64,000 bases of DNA from Leptodactylus fallax. Lineage: Eukaryota > Chordata > Amphibia > Anura > Leptodactylidae. The stretch covers positions 1,860,001 through 1,924,000 of the forward strand of contig CAMRHE010000018.1 in assembly GCA_947044405.1 (NCBI GenBank), written 5' to 3'. Made by a program: the position numbers and the translations under genes. The notes beneath the pieces were generated by a model. The model searched no databases, was not told the origin of the DNA, and saw only the letters and a list, made by a program, of their open reading frames with translations. Position 1 is the first letter of the stretch, and each line of letters begins with the position of its first letter. Of the stretch, positions 1 through 13,146 are shown piece after piece.

Positions 1-2099
1 CATACATCTGAGAGTTTGTAAAAAGTGTATATATATGCTACAGACACATCCCACCCCCATTCAGATGTACAGAACTCATTTTCAAAAATCTGCCATATGT
101 GAACATATCCTAAAGTATGGCAAAACACTTCTGTGCTCAGGTGCTTTGGACCTATTTACAGACCCCAAATAGCAGCTAAGGACAGAAGACATATTTTCTT
201 AAACCATTAATTAAATGGAATATACCATAAATGATTTGTCTCATTTGTACGGAATATGACAGAAATAAAACCTCTGTATGAAATCAAAGCATACAGAGCA
301 CAGTACATGGGGTCACACACCTCTAATGGAGACCCCTCCAATGGAGACTCCGACGCAGATGCGAACCTAGCCTAACAGGGCTGATGTGCATAAGGCATTA
401 GTATGTTCACATGGAGTTTTTAAGCCAGAAAAAAATCTACATCAGATGTTTGAAGTACGGTAGGTTTTTGGAAGTGTTTTTTCAAATCCTTATGGTGGTT
501 GAAGTTTTGTTTTTTTAAAAGATGTTTTCTGGTGCAGTTTTTGAAGAGATTTTATTTGTTGCCTAGTACATAAGTTTCTATTTCCTAAAATCTCTAGCTT
601 AGTTGTGAAAACGCTGCATTTTACATTACCTGCAAAGTGAATGGTAGTCTGGCTAATCCCATCCACACATTGCAGAAAGAATCTGCAGCGGAAATGCTGC
701 AATTTCAAAAACTCTTGTGTTTTTATGGATCGCAGCATGTCAATTATATCTACAGAAATGCTGGCATTTTCTGTATAGGTATAATAGAGGAAGAAAGTTT
801 GAAGAGGAAAGCTCTGTGAACTTTCTGTGCTAAATGATGCGGAAAAAAACGCAATGAGTTTCCGCTGCAGTCTTTTCCACAGCGTTATTTGGCTGTGGCT
901 CCCTATGTGGATCCTTAGCCTCAGGCAGAATCCATCTGAAGATGAGGCAGAACGCTTCTTTTTTGCTAGCAGAAAAAAAAATGTGACTACCTCCCATGAA
1001 TGGGAGTCAGATTGTAGGTGTTTTTTGAGGTGCACATACCCTAAGGCCTCATGCATCGGTGACACATGTGCAGGTCGAAGGTGCTGATTTTGTAAAGGAA
1101 GGCACTCTGATGACATCCAAGTGCCTTCCGTCTTATGTTGATTTCAATGGATGGTTCGGAGACAATAATTAATAGAGCATGTCCTTTCCTGATCTGTGAA
1201 AAATGGAACTGACCAGCAGAACATCCTCCGCGTTCACATTTGGTCGTGTGCATAAAGCCTGAGGCTCAGTTCACACAGTGGAATCTGACGCTGATTTTGC
1301 GGTGGATGCCACCCCAAAATTAGCTGCAGGTTCCACCCTGTTTCTGTCTCCCATTGCTTTCAGAGATCGGAGCAGGTTGCTGAAAAAATGTGTCCTGTTT
1401 TATCTTGCCACAGATTCTTCAATTTAAGACTACCTGCTGATTAGGCCCATTCCTAATACGTGGTGGAAAGCCAATGTACTGCATCAGTATTTCGCCACCA
1501 GGGGCCTGAAAATGAATCTGAGGCAAATGTCAACCTTACATTCCTCGTCGTTTTCCAGCACATGAACAGGCCCTTGAGTTTGTTTTTATTTCCATTTTTT
1601 GCTGACTATGCACATATAACTTCATGTAAATGTCAAATTTGTCCATATTGAAAAATCATCCGCTTGAAAATCAAATACGTCATAACATAGAGATCTCATA
1701 GAAGTGCATGCTGGGAAGGATTTCAGTTACAGAACATTTCAAAATGGTAGAAGCTAGAATGGAATGGGTAAAATCAGGTGCTGCCTGGTATGCCGTGGAT
1801 ATCTAGTAGGTGGCCATGCCTCCTGTTAGTATAAGGCACCACCTGCTGTATCCATGTCAAACCAAGCAGGTTAGGGTTACATATAGGAGAGGCATACTTA
1901 GCCCATCACAGCTAACAGACCTGGAGTCTATACATATTCAGGTGTTGCATTGTTGAAGTAGAGGCTGACAGATGGAGCCTGCCAGACCACACAGCTAACA
2001 TTCCCGGAGCTAAGGTAGGGTCACCTACTGGTCAATGACACACCTAATTTAAAACACTCAAATCTACGCTTTACCTATTTCAATGACAATCCTTTAAAT
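1..2099. other. Gene-free stretch, probable GAB1 intron with old repeats
   Basis: No exon-like coding segment with splice sites is recognised here. Part of it (about 560-900) belongs to a repeat that recurs near 10830-11045. The open frame on the minus strand at 490-1116 lies over that repeat and shows no protein motif. Position upstream of the 30-residue GAB1 exon suggests intron, which is inference because earlier exons are not in the window. Confidence 0.5.
560..900. repeat. Interspersed repeat, family shared with 10515-11045
   Basis: The segment around 655-900 shares many words with 10835-11045, for example AATCCCATCCACACATTGC and GCAGCATGTCAATTATA, followed by a 'cagaaagt..ccacagaggaaacctctg'-like part. 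Around 10515-10730 the same family occurs in inverted orientation. It is non-coding and old, and the copies differ at many positions. Confidence 0.55.
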
Positions 2100-2288
2100 C
2101 AGGGGTCTCAAACTTGGACAGGCGGATGGGCCGCACATAGAAAAAAAAAATTGATCTCTAAAAGGCCGCATTCCTTTTAAACTCTATACAATTTGCCCTA
2201 CTCTGAGGGGTCTAATAATTACAGTAAAAAAAAATATTTGAAAAAAAGGATAAAAAAAAAAAAAAAAAATTCAAATCTCCCCCCTTTC
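2100..2288. mobile_element. hAT-like terminal fragment
   Basis: CAGGGGTCTCAAACTTGGAC followed by a GGGCCGC stretch and a second 'ggccgca' block resembles the 5' end of hAT (Charlie-type) non-autonomous elements. No matching right end or target duplication was found, so it is a fragment at best. Confidence 0.35.
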
Positions 2289-2296
2289 CCTAGAAC

Positions 2297-3005
2297 CGTG
2301 ATGGCGAACCTATGGCACGCGTGCCATATGTGCAAATGCATATACAGCTGAAAACTGTCAGTGTAGGCCGTGGTCTGCAGGATCGCTGCTTACACAGTAC
2401 ATGCTAAATTGGTAAAGGCTAAATACTGTACTCTGGAAGGACCTTCTGACGTCATAATGTCACATGACAGGGTAGGCGTGTATTTGCTTGTAAGAAGGTC
2501 CTTCCACATGAAGAAAAGTTGTATCCCGAGCAGTGGAGGAACATGGAGAGATGTGGGGTGGGTGTAGTGAGAGGGGGTAGAGCTGTGGGGTGCAGGGTGT
2601 AGTGTGGGGGGAGAGATGCAGAGTGGGGTGCAAGGTGTAGTGTGGGGGGAGAGATGCAGAGTGGGGTGCAAGGTGTAGTGTGGGGGGAGAGATGCAGGGT
2701 GTCGTGTGGGGGGAGAGGTGCAGGGTGTCTGTGTGTGTGTGTGTGGGGGGGGTTGCAGGGTGTAGTGTGGGGGGGGTAGAGATGTGGGATGTAGGCGGCT
2801 TGCAAGAGGGGGGAAATGGGGGGTGCAGGCTGCGTGCGAGCAAGAGGGGGGAAATGGGGGGTGCAGGCTGCTTGCGAGCAAGAGGGGGGATGCTGGGGAG
2901 GCAGGTTAATTTAAGGTGAAATTGCCGTGTTGGCACTTTGTGATAATTTAGTGGGCTTTGGGTTGCAGTGTGGGCACTCTGTCTCTAAAAGGTTTGCCAA
3001 CACTG
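2297..3005. mobile_element. Non-autonomous hAT-like element with G-rich minisatellite
   Basis: The left end (GTGATGGCGAACCTATGGC from 2298) and the right end (GGTTTGCCAACACTG at 2991-3005) are imperfect inverted repeats. The 8-bp sequence CCTAGAAC flanks the element at 2289-2296 and 3007-3014, with one extra matching C. An 8-bp duplication and a C(A)GTG end are typical of hAT elements. The interior holds no transposase. It is filled by a GT/G-rich tandem repeat (about 2560-2890), which explains the long proline/histidine/threonine-rich frames on the minus strand. A CRE-type TGACGTCA lies at 2447-2454. Confidence 0.7.
2560..2890 (+). repeat. G-rich minisatellite
   Basis: Tandem, imperfect units of about 35-38 bp built from 'gtgtggggggagagatgcagrgtggggtgca'-like words, then 'gcgagcaagaggggggaaatggggggtgcaggctg' units near 2820-2890. 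Runs of four to seven G at short spacing could form G-quadruplexes on the plus strand. It lies wholly inside the hAT-like element. Confidence 0.75.
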
Positions 3006-3336
3006 CCCTAGAACATAAATAAAAGTAAATAAAGTAAAACAAGTGTTCAAAGCAATAGACATTCCCAAATTGGCATAAATTTTAAAAGTACATCTGTCCC
3101 TGCAAAAAAAAAAAAAAAAAAAGTGCCCAAGGGTTGGTTCACACTTGCAAAAAGGATAGGGAAAGGTTTGCAAATGGTTTAAAAACCCATTCACTTCAAT
3201 GGGTTTTTAAAGCAACCCGCAGGTGTCTGATTGCAGCCTCTGTGCCACAAAGCCGCTTTTTTTTTTTTTTTTTTTTTTATCTGAAACAAAGTTTGACATG
3301 CAGGACTTTGTGTCCGACACAAAAAATAATTTATTA
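3006..3336. other. Repeat-derived spacer with homopolymer runs
   Basis: There is a 'gttcacacttgc' type frog repeat near 3130-3230, including an AAAAACCCATTCACTTCAATGGGTTTTT hairpin, with A and T runs at 3106-3122 and 3258-3279. No gene is seen. Similar hairpin wording occurs at 26505-26825 and 33085-33361. Confidence 0.5.
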
Positions 3337-4539
3337 TATATAATCAGTGGTGAACCTAGCCTCTTTGCTGCCTGAGGCGGACTATAGAAAGACGCCGCCC
3401 CCCCCCCCCCCCCCCAAAAAAAAAAAAACTGAGTTTCCATGCTACTAGTTTAACACACTGTTATCGTCGCACAATATACACAATACACAAAGTTATAAAA
3501 CAGTTTTTAAGAATTCTTCTTCCTGTATTACTTCAGTATCAGATCAACAACACGGCATTAACAATGAAAGTAACTTCCCACATCTTCTGCTTGGTGGATG
3601 GACGAGCCCATGTGGCCCCCATTCTCTATAATAGGAGCCCCGCAGATAGCTGAGTACTGGACTTCGGCTATCTTCGGCACTCCCATTGAAGTGAATGAGA
3701 GCCACGTGGGTTCGTCCATCCACCAAGTGACACACCTATATATATGGGTGCAGCCAGGCTGGATTCCCACCTAGTGGGGGGAAAAAACCCAATTCTCAAG
3801 CTCAGTGGGGGTCTCAGCAGACAGACCCCCATCAATCAGGTATTTATCCTCTATCATTTAGGTGTATACAGTGCAGTAACATTCTGTGACTTACAGGTGA
3901 CGTCTCTGACTAATCCTTCACATTTCCCTTCTCTTCCCTCTGGACCGCCATGACCACTTCTTCCAGCTGTGACTTGTCTCTGTAAAGGTTGAAACACAGA
4001 CATCTTTGGCTCCTCGCTTTTCCAGGCATCCAACCCACATTGTCCTCACCTACACAAAGCCCCCATCCTGCTGCTACCCCCAATTATAAAATATATGATA
4101 TAACCCCCCATAATGAATAATACCCCCAAGTGTATCTTTATATTAATAATGTCTGTGTGTACCGTGTATAAATAGTGCCCCTTATTAATAATGCCCCAGA
4201 TGTTAACTAATTAAAAGGTTTTCCAGGTCATTAATAAACTAATCAGTGGGGTTCAAAAACCCAGGACCCCCACTGATCAGCTGTTTGAATGGTACCTGTG
4301 TAAGCGCCGTGACTGCTTCTCTGTTTACATAGTGTATTTCATCTCATAGCGGCCATGTAATGTAACTACAGCCTCGTCCTGTACATGTCTACAGTATGTG
4401 ACAAGGCTACAATTACATCACACGGCCACTATAAACAGACAGTGTATAATATAAACAGGTGCCATAGCCCATGTTTATAGCGCCCCATTTACACACACTA
4501 TAAAGTTCCACAGCAGCCCCTGCACACAGTATTACACAG

Positions 4540-4960
4540 TGTTATGGCCCGCAGCGGCCCCTGCACACTGTATTATGCCTCTCAGCGGCCCCTGCACACG
4601 GTATTATGCTCCATAGTGGCCCCTGCTCACGGTATTATGCCCCGCATTGGCCACTGCACACGGTATTATGTTCCGCAGCAACTCCTGCACACAGTTTTAT
4701 ACCCCATATTGGCCCCTGCACTGGTATTATGCTCCATAGTGACCCCTGCACTTGTATTATGCTCTATAGTGGCCCCAGCACACGGTATTATGCTCCAGAG
4801 TGGCCCCTGCACAGGGTATTATGCTCCAGAGTGGCCCCTGCACAGGGTATTATGCTCCATAGTGGCCCCTGCACTGGTATTATCCTCCATAGTGGCCCTT
4901 GCACTGGTATTATGCTCCATAGTGGCCCCTGCACTTGTATTATGCTCCAGAGTCTTTTCA
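4540..4960 (+). repeat. 31-bp minisatellite
   Basis: About 13-14 units of the type 'agtggcccctgcacacggtattatgctccat'. The unit is not a multiple of three and contains no stop, so the plus-strand frames read through it as the same repeated peptide out of step. The open frames at 4544-4975 and 4606-5115 are therefore repeat artefacts. Related units occur at 38630-38770 and 47765-47880. Confidence 0.8.
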
Positions 4961-5214
4961 GACCCCAGAGTATAATGATTGGAGACCCAGGGGAGAATAC
5001 AAACATAAAAATCAGAGTTACTTACCTATCCTGGACACCGGTGCACTCCTTGCAGCTTTCGGCCCTGTTTAATTGCGCACACACGTCACGTGATCAGGCC
5101 GGCGACGCGACCTGATGACGTCAGCACAGGCCTCAAGCCTGCTCGGAGTTACATCGGATCGCAGGAGGTGAGTAACACTGTTTTTTATGTTCCCTCACCA
5201 ACCCTAGGCCTCCG

Positions 5215-5258
5215 ATTATTATACTCCGGGGTCTGAATAGACCCCGGAGTATAATAAT
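5215..5258. repeat. 44-bp palindrome of the hAT-like family
   Basis: ATTATTATACTCCGGGGTCT and its reverse complement form near-perfect arms about a short centre. The same palindrome is at 48187-48230, with diverged versions at 47901-47942, 38791-38834 and about 4938-4979. It would form a strong hairpin in single-stranded DNA or RNA. Confidence 0.8.
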
Positions 5259-5962
5259 AGTAGTATTTGCGGCCGCGGCCTAACTTACCGATGCCCGCGG
5301 CCGATCACAGCGGCATCCACTTCCCCTTTCTGCGGCCCATAGCAGAAGGGGAAGCGGGGGCGGCCACGAGCAGACGCGGGTAGGTAAATAAATAGGCCCT
5401 GACCTGCCAGGGATGCTACAGCAGGTCACGGCCTATTTATATAGATAAAAAAAAGCTATACTCACCTGTGATGCCTTGATGCAGCCGCCGCCTCCTCCTC
5501 TTGTCCGCGACGTCTGTGTCTCAGCGTAGGCGGCGTGATGACGTCATTGTATCGCCGACTGCGCTGAGATGTGACGTCTTGTAAACCAGCCCAGGACAGG
5601 CTCCGCTCAGTTCTGTTTTTTTTTTTTTTTGTTTTTTGTTTTTTTTTTTTATAAAGCGGACTGTCCTCGGCTGGTTTACATTAAATAGTAAAATGCCGCC
5701 CCCCGGACAGTGCCGCCCGAGGCGGCCGCCTCACCTCGCCTCATTAGCGGTGCGCCCCTGTATATAATTCTCATCAAGAGAATGCCAAGAGTGTGCAAAG
5801 CAGTAATCAAAGCAAAAGGTGGCTACTTTGAAGAACCTAGAATATAAGACATATTTTCAGTTGTTTCACACTTTTTTGTTAAGTATATAATTCCACATGT
5901 GTTAATTCATAGTTTTGATGCCTTCAGTGTGAATCTACAATTTTTATAGTCATTTTAAATAT

Positions 5963-8297
<2,335 letters not shown>

Positions 8298-8301
8298 TTA
8301 A

Positions 8302-8786
8302 AGGGAATCTGTCAGGGCAATTTGGGACACTAAACCAACCACACGTCCATATGGACCTGGGGTTTAGTGTCCCAAATCACCCCGTTATAACGAAGCAAAT
8401 GGCAGCTTTAAAAATAAAAAAGCTTTATACTCACCCTGCCGCTGTACTCCCCGTGCCTGTGCAGTTCTTCAATGAAGCCAGAGGAGTACACCTCGCGTCA
8501 GTGCACATGCCCTGCAATTACGCACTGAAGCCGGGGTGTCCATCTTCGGCTTCACTGAAGAACAGCGCAGGCGCCGGGAGGCGTGCCAACAAATAAGCTC
8601 ATGAATAGGCAGTACTGTTGTCGTTGAACAGCGCTCATCGGACCCTTCTCTAGTTAAGTATAAAGGTTTTTTAGTTTTAATGCGCTTGCGGATTGCATTA
8701 CAACAGGGCGATTTGGGACACTAAACCCCAGGTCTATAAGGACCTGTGGGTGGTTTCGTGTCCTAGATTGACCTGACAGATTCCCT
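8302..8786. mobile_element. TTAA-flanked miniature inverted-repeat element
   Basis: It begins AGGGAATCTGTCAGGGC and ends CCTGACAGATTCCCT, with TTAA at 8298-8301 and 8787-8790. Long inverted arms carry 'gatttgggacactaaacc' on both sides. The TTAA duplication fits the piggyBac or Kolobok type. There is no coding capacity; the frame at 8291-8596 is fortuitous. Confidence 0.8.
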
Positions 8787-8790
8787 TTAA

Positions 8791-9661
8791 GGCTGCTGTG
8801 GCACAGTGCTACAAATACAACTATAACCACTTTCAGTGCCGGGCTGCCGATGCTTTCACTTATAAGTACATGAAACACTGATTTATTACAGCTATATCTC
8901 ATTACTGGCCAGAAACAGCTATAGCCACATTCAGAAAACGCCATGTGGCAGCAGCCTTATAACTTGTACAGTTTAAAAAGCCTTGCAACCCCAGTGAGCA
9001 GGGGCATCTTTTTTTCCTGGGAAGTGAAAGGAGTGGAAGTGCTGGTTGTGCTATATGAATGCATTCAGTTTTGCATTGTAGCAGCAGAATAGCAGTTGAC
9101 ATCTTTGGTTTTCACAGGAGACCAGTTTAGTCCTCTTGTAACTGTAGCTCCTGTTGCTTAAGAATTGCCTTGTTAAAGTGCTACCTAGAAAATACAGAGG
9201 CATTCACTAGGAAACTCTATACCAGGGATACTCAACTGCCCATCCCTTGCCCTTTCATCATGACAGCAGCAGGGACTCTTCACCATACTACTGTCCCCAT
9301 AAACCGTGATACTTCACAGTAGCTACAGCAGGGATATTCCATTAGTACCCCTGCATAGTGTAATGCCATGGTTAGGGCCCCCTCACTAGTTGGTGATATA
9401 AAACCCACTACTCCATTTGACCACCAGATTAGATTAAATTAATACACTTTTTTTTTTTTTTCAAAATTTTTTTCTGTTTAAATCTGGTGTGAATCGTAAC
9501 AACCAAATATGGTAAATACTGGACATGTTCAGCTACTGTTCAGCTTGGACCATCAAATGATATCTGACCCTAGTCAGTGGTCTTTTACTAAAAGTACTTC
9601 ACTACCCTGCTGTACACCTTTTGTGAAAATGTGTTTACCAGAGTTTCCATTAAGATAATCT
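8791..9661. other. Spacer, no gene or clear repeat boundary
   Basis: Mixed-composition sequence with a T run at 9450-9461. No exon, RNA gene or terminal repeat was recognised. Confidence 0.5.
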
Positions 9662-9669
9662 CACCAAAC

Positions 9670-12360
9670 CAGAGGCGTAGCTAGGAGTTCAGCACAGGGG
9701 GGGGGCGAACATGTCCAAGTGGGCCCCCAACTTGGACATGTTTGTATACTGATACTATCAGTATACAGTGAGCGTATAGTGGTATATAGCAGCTCTACAC
9801 AGGGCTCTGCAGACAATTTAGGTGAATACAGGACAGTAACATTTTGTGACTTACCGGTGACATCTCTGACTAATCCTTCACATTCCCCATCTCTTTCATC
9901 CGAATGGCCATGACCACTTCTTCCAGTCTCTGTAAAGTTTGCAACACAGACATCTTTGGCTCCTCACTTTTCCAGGCACCTGACCCACATTATCCTCACC
10001 TACACAAAGCCCCCATCCTGCTGCTACCCCCAATTATAAAATATATAATATAACCCCCTATAATGAATAATACCCCCAAGTGTATCTTTAAATTAATAAC
10101 TTCCCTGTGCACCCCCTTTAAATAGTGCCCCTTATTAATAATGTCCCAGGTATTTCCTAATTGAAAAGGGAAAAAAAAAAAACATGGGAAAAAAAATTAT
10201 TGGGGTTCCAATACCCGGGACCCCCAGGATCAGCTGTTTGAATGAACCATGGTACCTGTGTAAGCGCCGTGACCCCTTCTCTATTTACATAGTGTCATTC
10301 TTTTCATAGCGACCATGTAATGTAACTACGGCCTCGTCCTATACACATCTATGTGACAAGGCTGGAATTACATCACACGGTCACTATAAACAGACAGCGT
10401 GTGATATAAACAGGCGCCATAGCCCCTTCATACAGCTGATCAGTGGGGAGTCACTGATCTCTTATTGATGTTTTATTCTGAGGATAGACCATCAATAAAA
10501 ATGAGATGGAAAACACCTTAAGGCTAAGGCCCCACGTGGCGTCCCGCAGCAAAAAACAGCTGTGGGAAAAAACGCGGCAGAGACGCATCGCGGTTTTTCC
10601 TGCAGCACTTTCCACAGAAAGTTCACAGAGGTTTCCTCTGCAGACTTTCTGCTTCAATTATATCTATAGGGAAACCGCCGGCATTTCAGTCGGTATAATT
10701 GACATGCTGCGATTTCCAAAACTGCAACTGTTTTGGAAATCACAGCGTTTCTGCTGCGCATATTTTACTGCAAAGTGAGGATGGGATGGGGCCCCATGTG
10801 GCGAAAATCCACAGAAAAAAACCATGGCATTCTAGCAAATCCCATCCACACATTGCGGAAAAATATGTGCAGCAGACACACTGCGATTTCCAAAAACGTT
10901 GCGGTTTTGGAAATCGCAGCATGTCAATTATACCTACAGAAACTGGCGGTTTCCATACAGGTGTATTGCAAACAGAAAGTCCACAGAGGAAACCTCTGCG
11001 GACCTTCTGTGAAAAGTGCTGCGGGAAAAACCACAATGTTACTGCCATGTTAAGCCCAAGTGCCACTTTAATTAAATTAATTGACCCTCATATTATGCCC
11101 CTGACATAAATAATGCACCCCTAATGACCCCTTATATCAATGACCACCCCCTTATGTTCATAATGCCTCCTAATATAAATGATGCCCCCTAATGGCTCCT
11201 TATATAACTAACCTCCCCCCTTGTATTAATAATACCCCCCAATAACCCTTATATAAAGGACCCCCCCATCGTCATAATGCCCCCTAATGAATCCTCCCTT
11301 ATAGTTATATTTCCCCCCTCCTAACCACCCCTTATACTATTTAATATAGCCACAAAAAAAAAGTCATACTCACCTACCTGCAATGCTGATGAATGGAGCC
11401 GCCGGCGCTTCCTCCCTGTCCACGCACAGGACGTCTGTGTCTGAGCGCGGGCGGCATGATATTGTGACGTCATCGCGCCACCCATGCTGAGAAGCGGACA
11501 TCCGTCTGTGGTCTCGGCGTCTTGTAAACCGCAGGCCTGTATTGGCTTGCGGTTTACAAGACAGTTAAGCACCAGGAAGCCTTTTAACTAGATCGGTGTC
11601 TGCAGACACTGATCTAGTTAGAAATAAAGGATGTATTAATGGCGGTCCCGGGGTGGGCCCTCAAAGATTCAGTGGGCCCGGGGCAGCCGCCCCCTCTGCC
11701 TCCCCCGCTAGTTACGCCTCTGACTGTGGGGTTCAGTTTTGGGATTCACTGTCACCTGACCTATCTGATACTGATGACCTCTCCTATGGAGAGGTCATCA
11801 GTATCAAATATCTTCAAAACTAAACAACTCTTTTAAAAGTGCTGAAAAGGGACACTGTTAAGATCACACAAATACAGCCTATTAAACTTAGTACTGACCA
11901 CTTTTGAAACTGCAGCTTGGCCTAGAAGGACCCTGATGTGCAGGACACCCTGCAGAACGACCTGTTGCTACTTTCTGCAGTATCTGTTAGCACATAGAGC
12001 ACAGGCAGGGACCAGGGGGCGGAGTTTAGGCGCGCTGTGCGTCACGTGCCGACGCTCTGCTCTAATCAGTTGCAGGTATCATTCCCTGCTCAACCTCAGT
12101 CAGCCAGTAAGCGGTGAGCAGGATAAGTAAGCGCTGTAAAAGTCAGCAACGTGCGCTGCTCAGCGCTACACATCTTGGGCTGGTTCCTCACTCGGTTAAT
12201 ATGTCTTCCTCAGCCAGGGAGTGAGGAACCAGTCTAGGATGTGTAGCGCTGAGCAGCTGATGTAGATAGAAATCTTTTGATACCGTTAGTGGGCCCCCCA
12301 CCTTCTCACTGGGCCCGTGGCCGTCGCCCCCTCTCCCCCCCCCCGCTACCTACGCCTCTG
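9670..12360. mobile_element. hAT-like element, 2.7 kb, with an internal second right end
   Basis: The left end CAGAGGCGTAGCTAGG and right end GCTACCTACGCCTCTG are inverted repeats. The flanks CACCAAAC (9662-9669) and CACCAAGC (12361-12368) match at 7 of 8 bases, consistent with an aged 8-bp duplication. A second right-end-like terminus (CTAGTTACGCCTCTG) lies at 11708-11722, so the element is probably composite. Block 9829-10430 matches 3870-4480 of the sister element. It also contains inverted copies of another repeat (10515-11045) and a TGACGTCA at 11465-11472. No transposase was seen. Confidence 0.7.
10515..11045. repeat. Inverted pair of an interspersed repeat
   Basis: The arm at about 10515-10790 ('ggccccacgtggcg ... 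gcgatttccaaaactgc') is answered in inverted orientation by about 10790-11045 ('gcggttttggaaatcgcag ... gcgggaaaaacc'). The same family occurs near 655-900. Overlapping frames on both strands (10506-11109) result from this symmetry and are not genes. Confidence 0.6.
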
Positions 12361-12368
12361 CACCAAGC

Positions 12369-13056
12369 CTTTACCTACAACAGCTTTTTTGTCAATGTGT
12401 GCTGTAATTTTCTTCTTGAGAGACCTTTTTATTGTGAAGACTTGTGTTGCTTTTGTAGTTTCTTGGGTAGAATGGGTTTTTTGATGCATTGCTGTCCGTA
12501 TACAGATTTTTTTTTTTTTTTTTTTTTTTTTTCTTCATCCTAACCTAATTTAGTTATTGTTATATGATCACATTGGTAGTAAGTTAGTCGTAAATGAAAG
12601 GGAACCTGTCGTCAGGGTCATGCTGCTTATGATTCAGGTAGCATGAAATCCTGGCAGGAATTGTGATGACCGAGACCTTGTCAGGGTTTTGTGCTGCCCG
12701 ATGACCCCTTTAAGTAATCACAAAACTTGTGGGTGAGTATTTGTTTATGAAGAGTTACTGTGGGTTTGGTTCGCAGAGGAGGGTGTCTAATTTCCTGAAT
12801 TCTTTTGTTGTGCTGGCTTCAGAAAGCTTCTGGCATGTGGCAATATTTTTCTTTTTAATTTGGTGCTTCCACTTTTAGCATGAAAGCGGCTCAGTTGTGA
12901 AACTTCTCTGGACAGGGTTGCTTTTGCTGATTAAATTAATCCTGCTGTGCCGCCTGGATTTTCCTGCTTTCCATGCAGAACTCCGTTTTTTGTTCCTCCT
13001 TTTTTTTTTTTTCCAGACAACTGTGTTATTAAGAGAGTCTTCTTTTTGCCAATTAG
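12369..13056 (+). other. GAB1 intron ahead of the 90-bp exon
   Basis: It contains a T run (12507-12532) and a small inverted-repeat element (about 12594-12716, 'aaagggaacctgtcgtcagg' to 'cctgatgacccctttaag'-like ends). It ends in a pyrimidine-rich tract and TTGCCAATTAG, the acceptor of the following exon. Confidence 0.6.
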
Positions 13057-13146
13057 GTCAAAGCCCTAAAATTTTAAGACCTAAACCTCACGGTTTAGAG
13101 CGAACCGATTCACAAACCATAGGTGAATTTCCCCGAAGAAATAAGG
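13057..13146 (+). CDS. GAB1: GAB1 alternative exon, 30 residues
   Basis: The acceptor is ...CCAATTAG and the donor is G|GTATGT. The exon is exactly 90 bp and starts after the first codon base, so including or skipping it keeps the frame. It reads (G)QSPKILRPKPHGLERTDS..., then TIGEFPRRNK. This corresponds to the 30-residue insert of the longer GAB1 isoform as I recall it from mammals. GAB1 is a cytoplasmic docking protein that is tyrosine-phosphorylated below receptor tyrosine kinases and gathers GRB2, PI3K p85 and SHP2. The upstream exons (PH domain, MET- and GRB2-binding parts) are not in the window. Confidence 0.9.

Larger units (their letters stand above)
3345..5760. mobile_element. hAT-like element, 2.4 kb, perfect 8-bp duplication
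   Basis: The sequence starts CAGTGGTGAACCTAGCC and ends AGCGGTGCGCCCCTG, imperfect inverted ends that continue inward with 'gaggcgg'. TATATAAT flanks it exactly at 3337-3344 and 5761-5768. The interior has no recognisable transposase but shares long blocks with 9670-12360 (for example 3870-4480 versus 9829-10430) and with 47701-48501. It carries a 31-bp minisatellite, a 44-bp palindrome (5215-5258) and two CRE-type TGACGTCA sites (5116-5123, 5539-5546). Calling it hAT rests on the 8-bp duplication and CAG ends. Confidence 0.8.

Noticed and set aside
490..1116. 208-codon minus-strand open frame
   Set aside because: It lies over an interspersed repeat also found near 10830-11045, is low in recognisable motif, and has opposite-strand frames of similar quality.
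2390..2936. Overlapping Pro/His/Thr-rich frames up to 163 codons
   Set aside because: They are products of the G-rich minisatellite inside a hAT-like element and are open in several frames at once.
4544..5115. Two repeat-peptide frames (143 and 169 codons)
   Set aside because: The 31-bp tandem unit reads through in more than one frame; no initiation context or domain.
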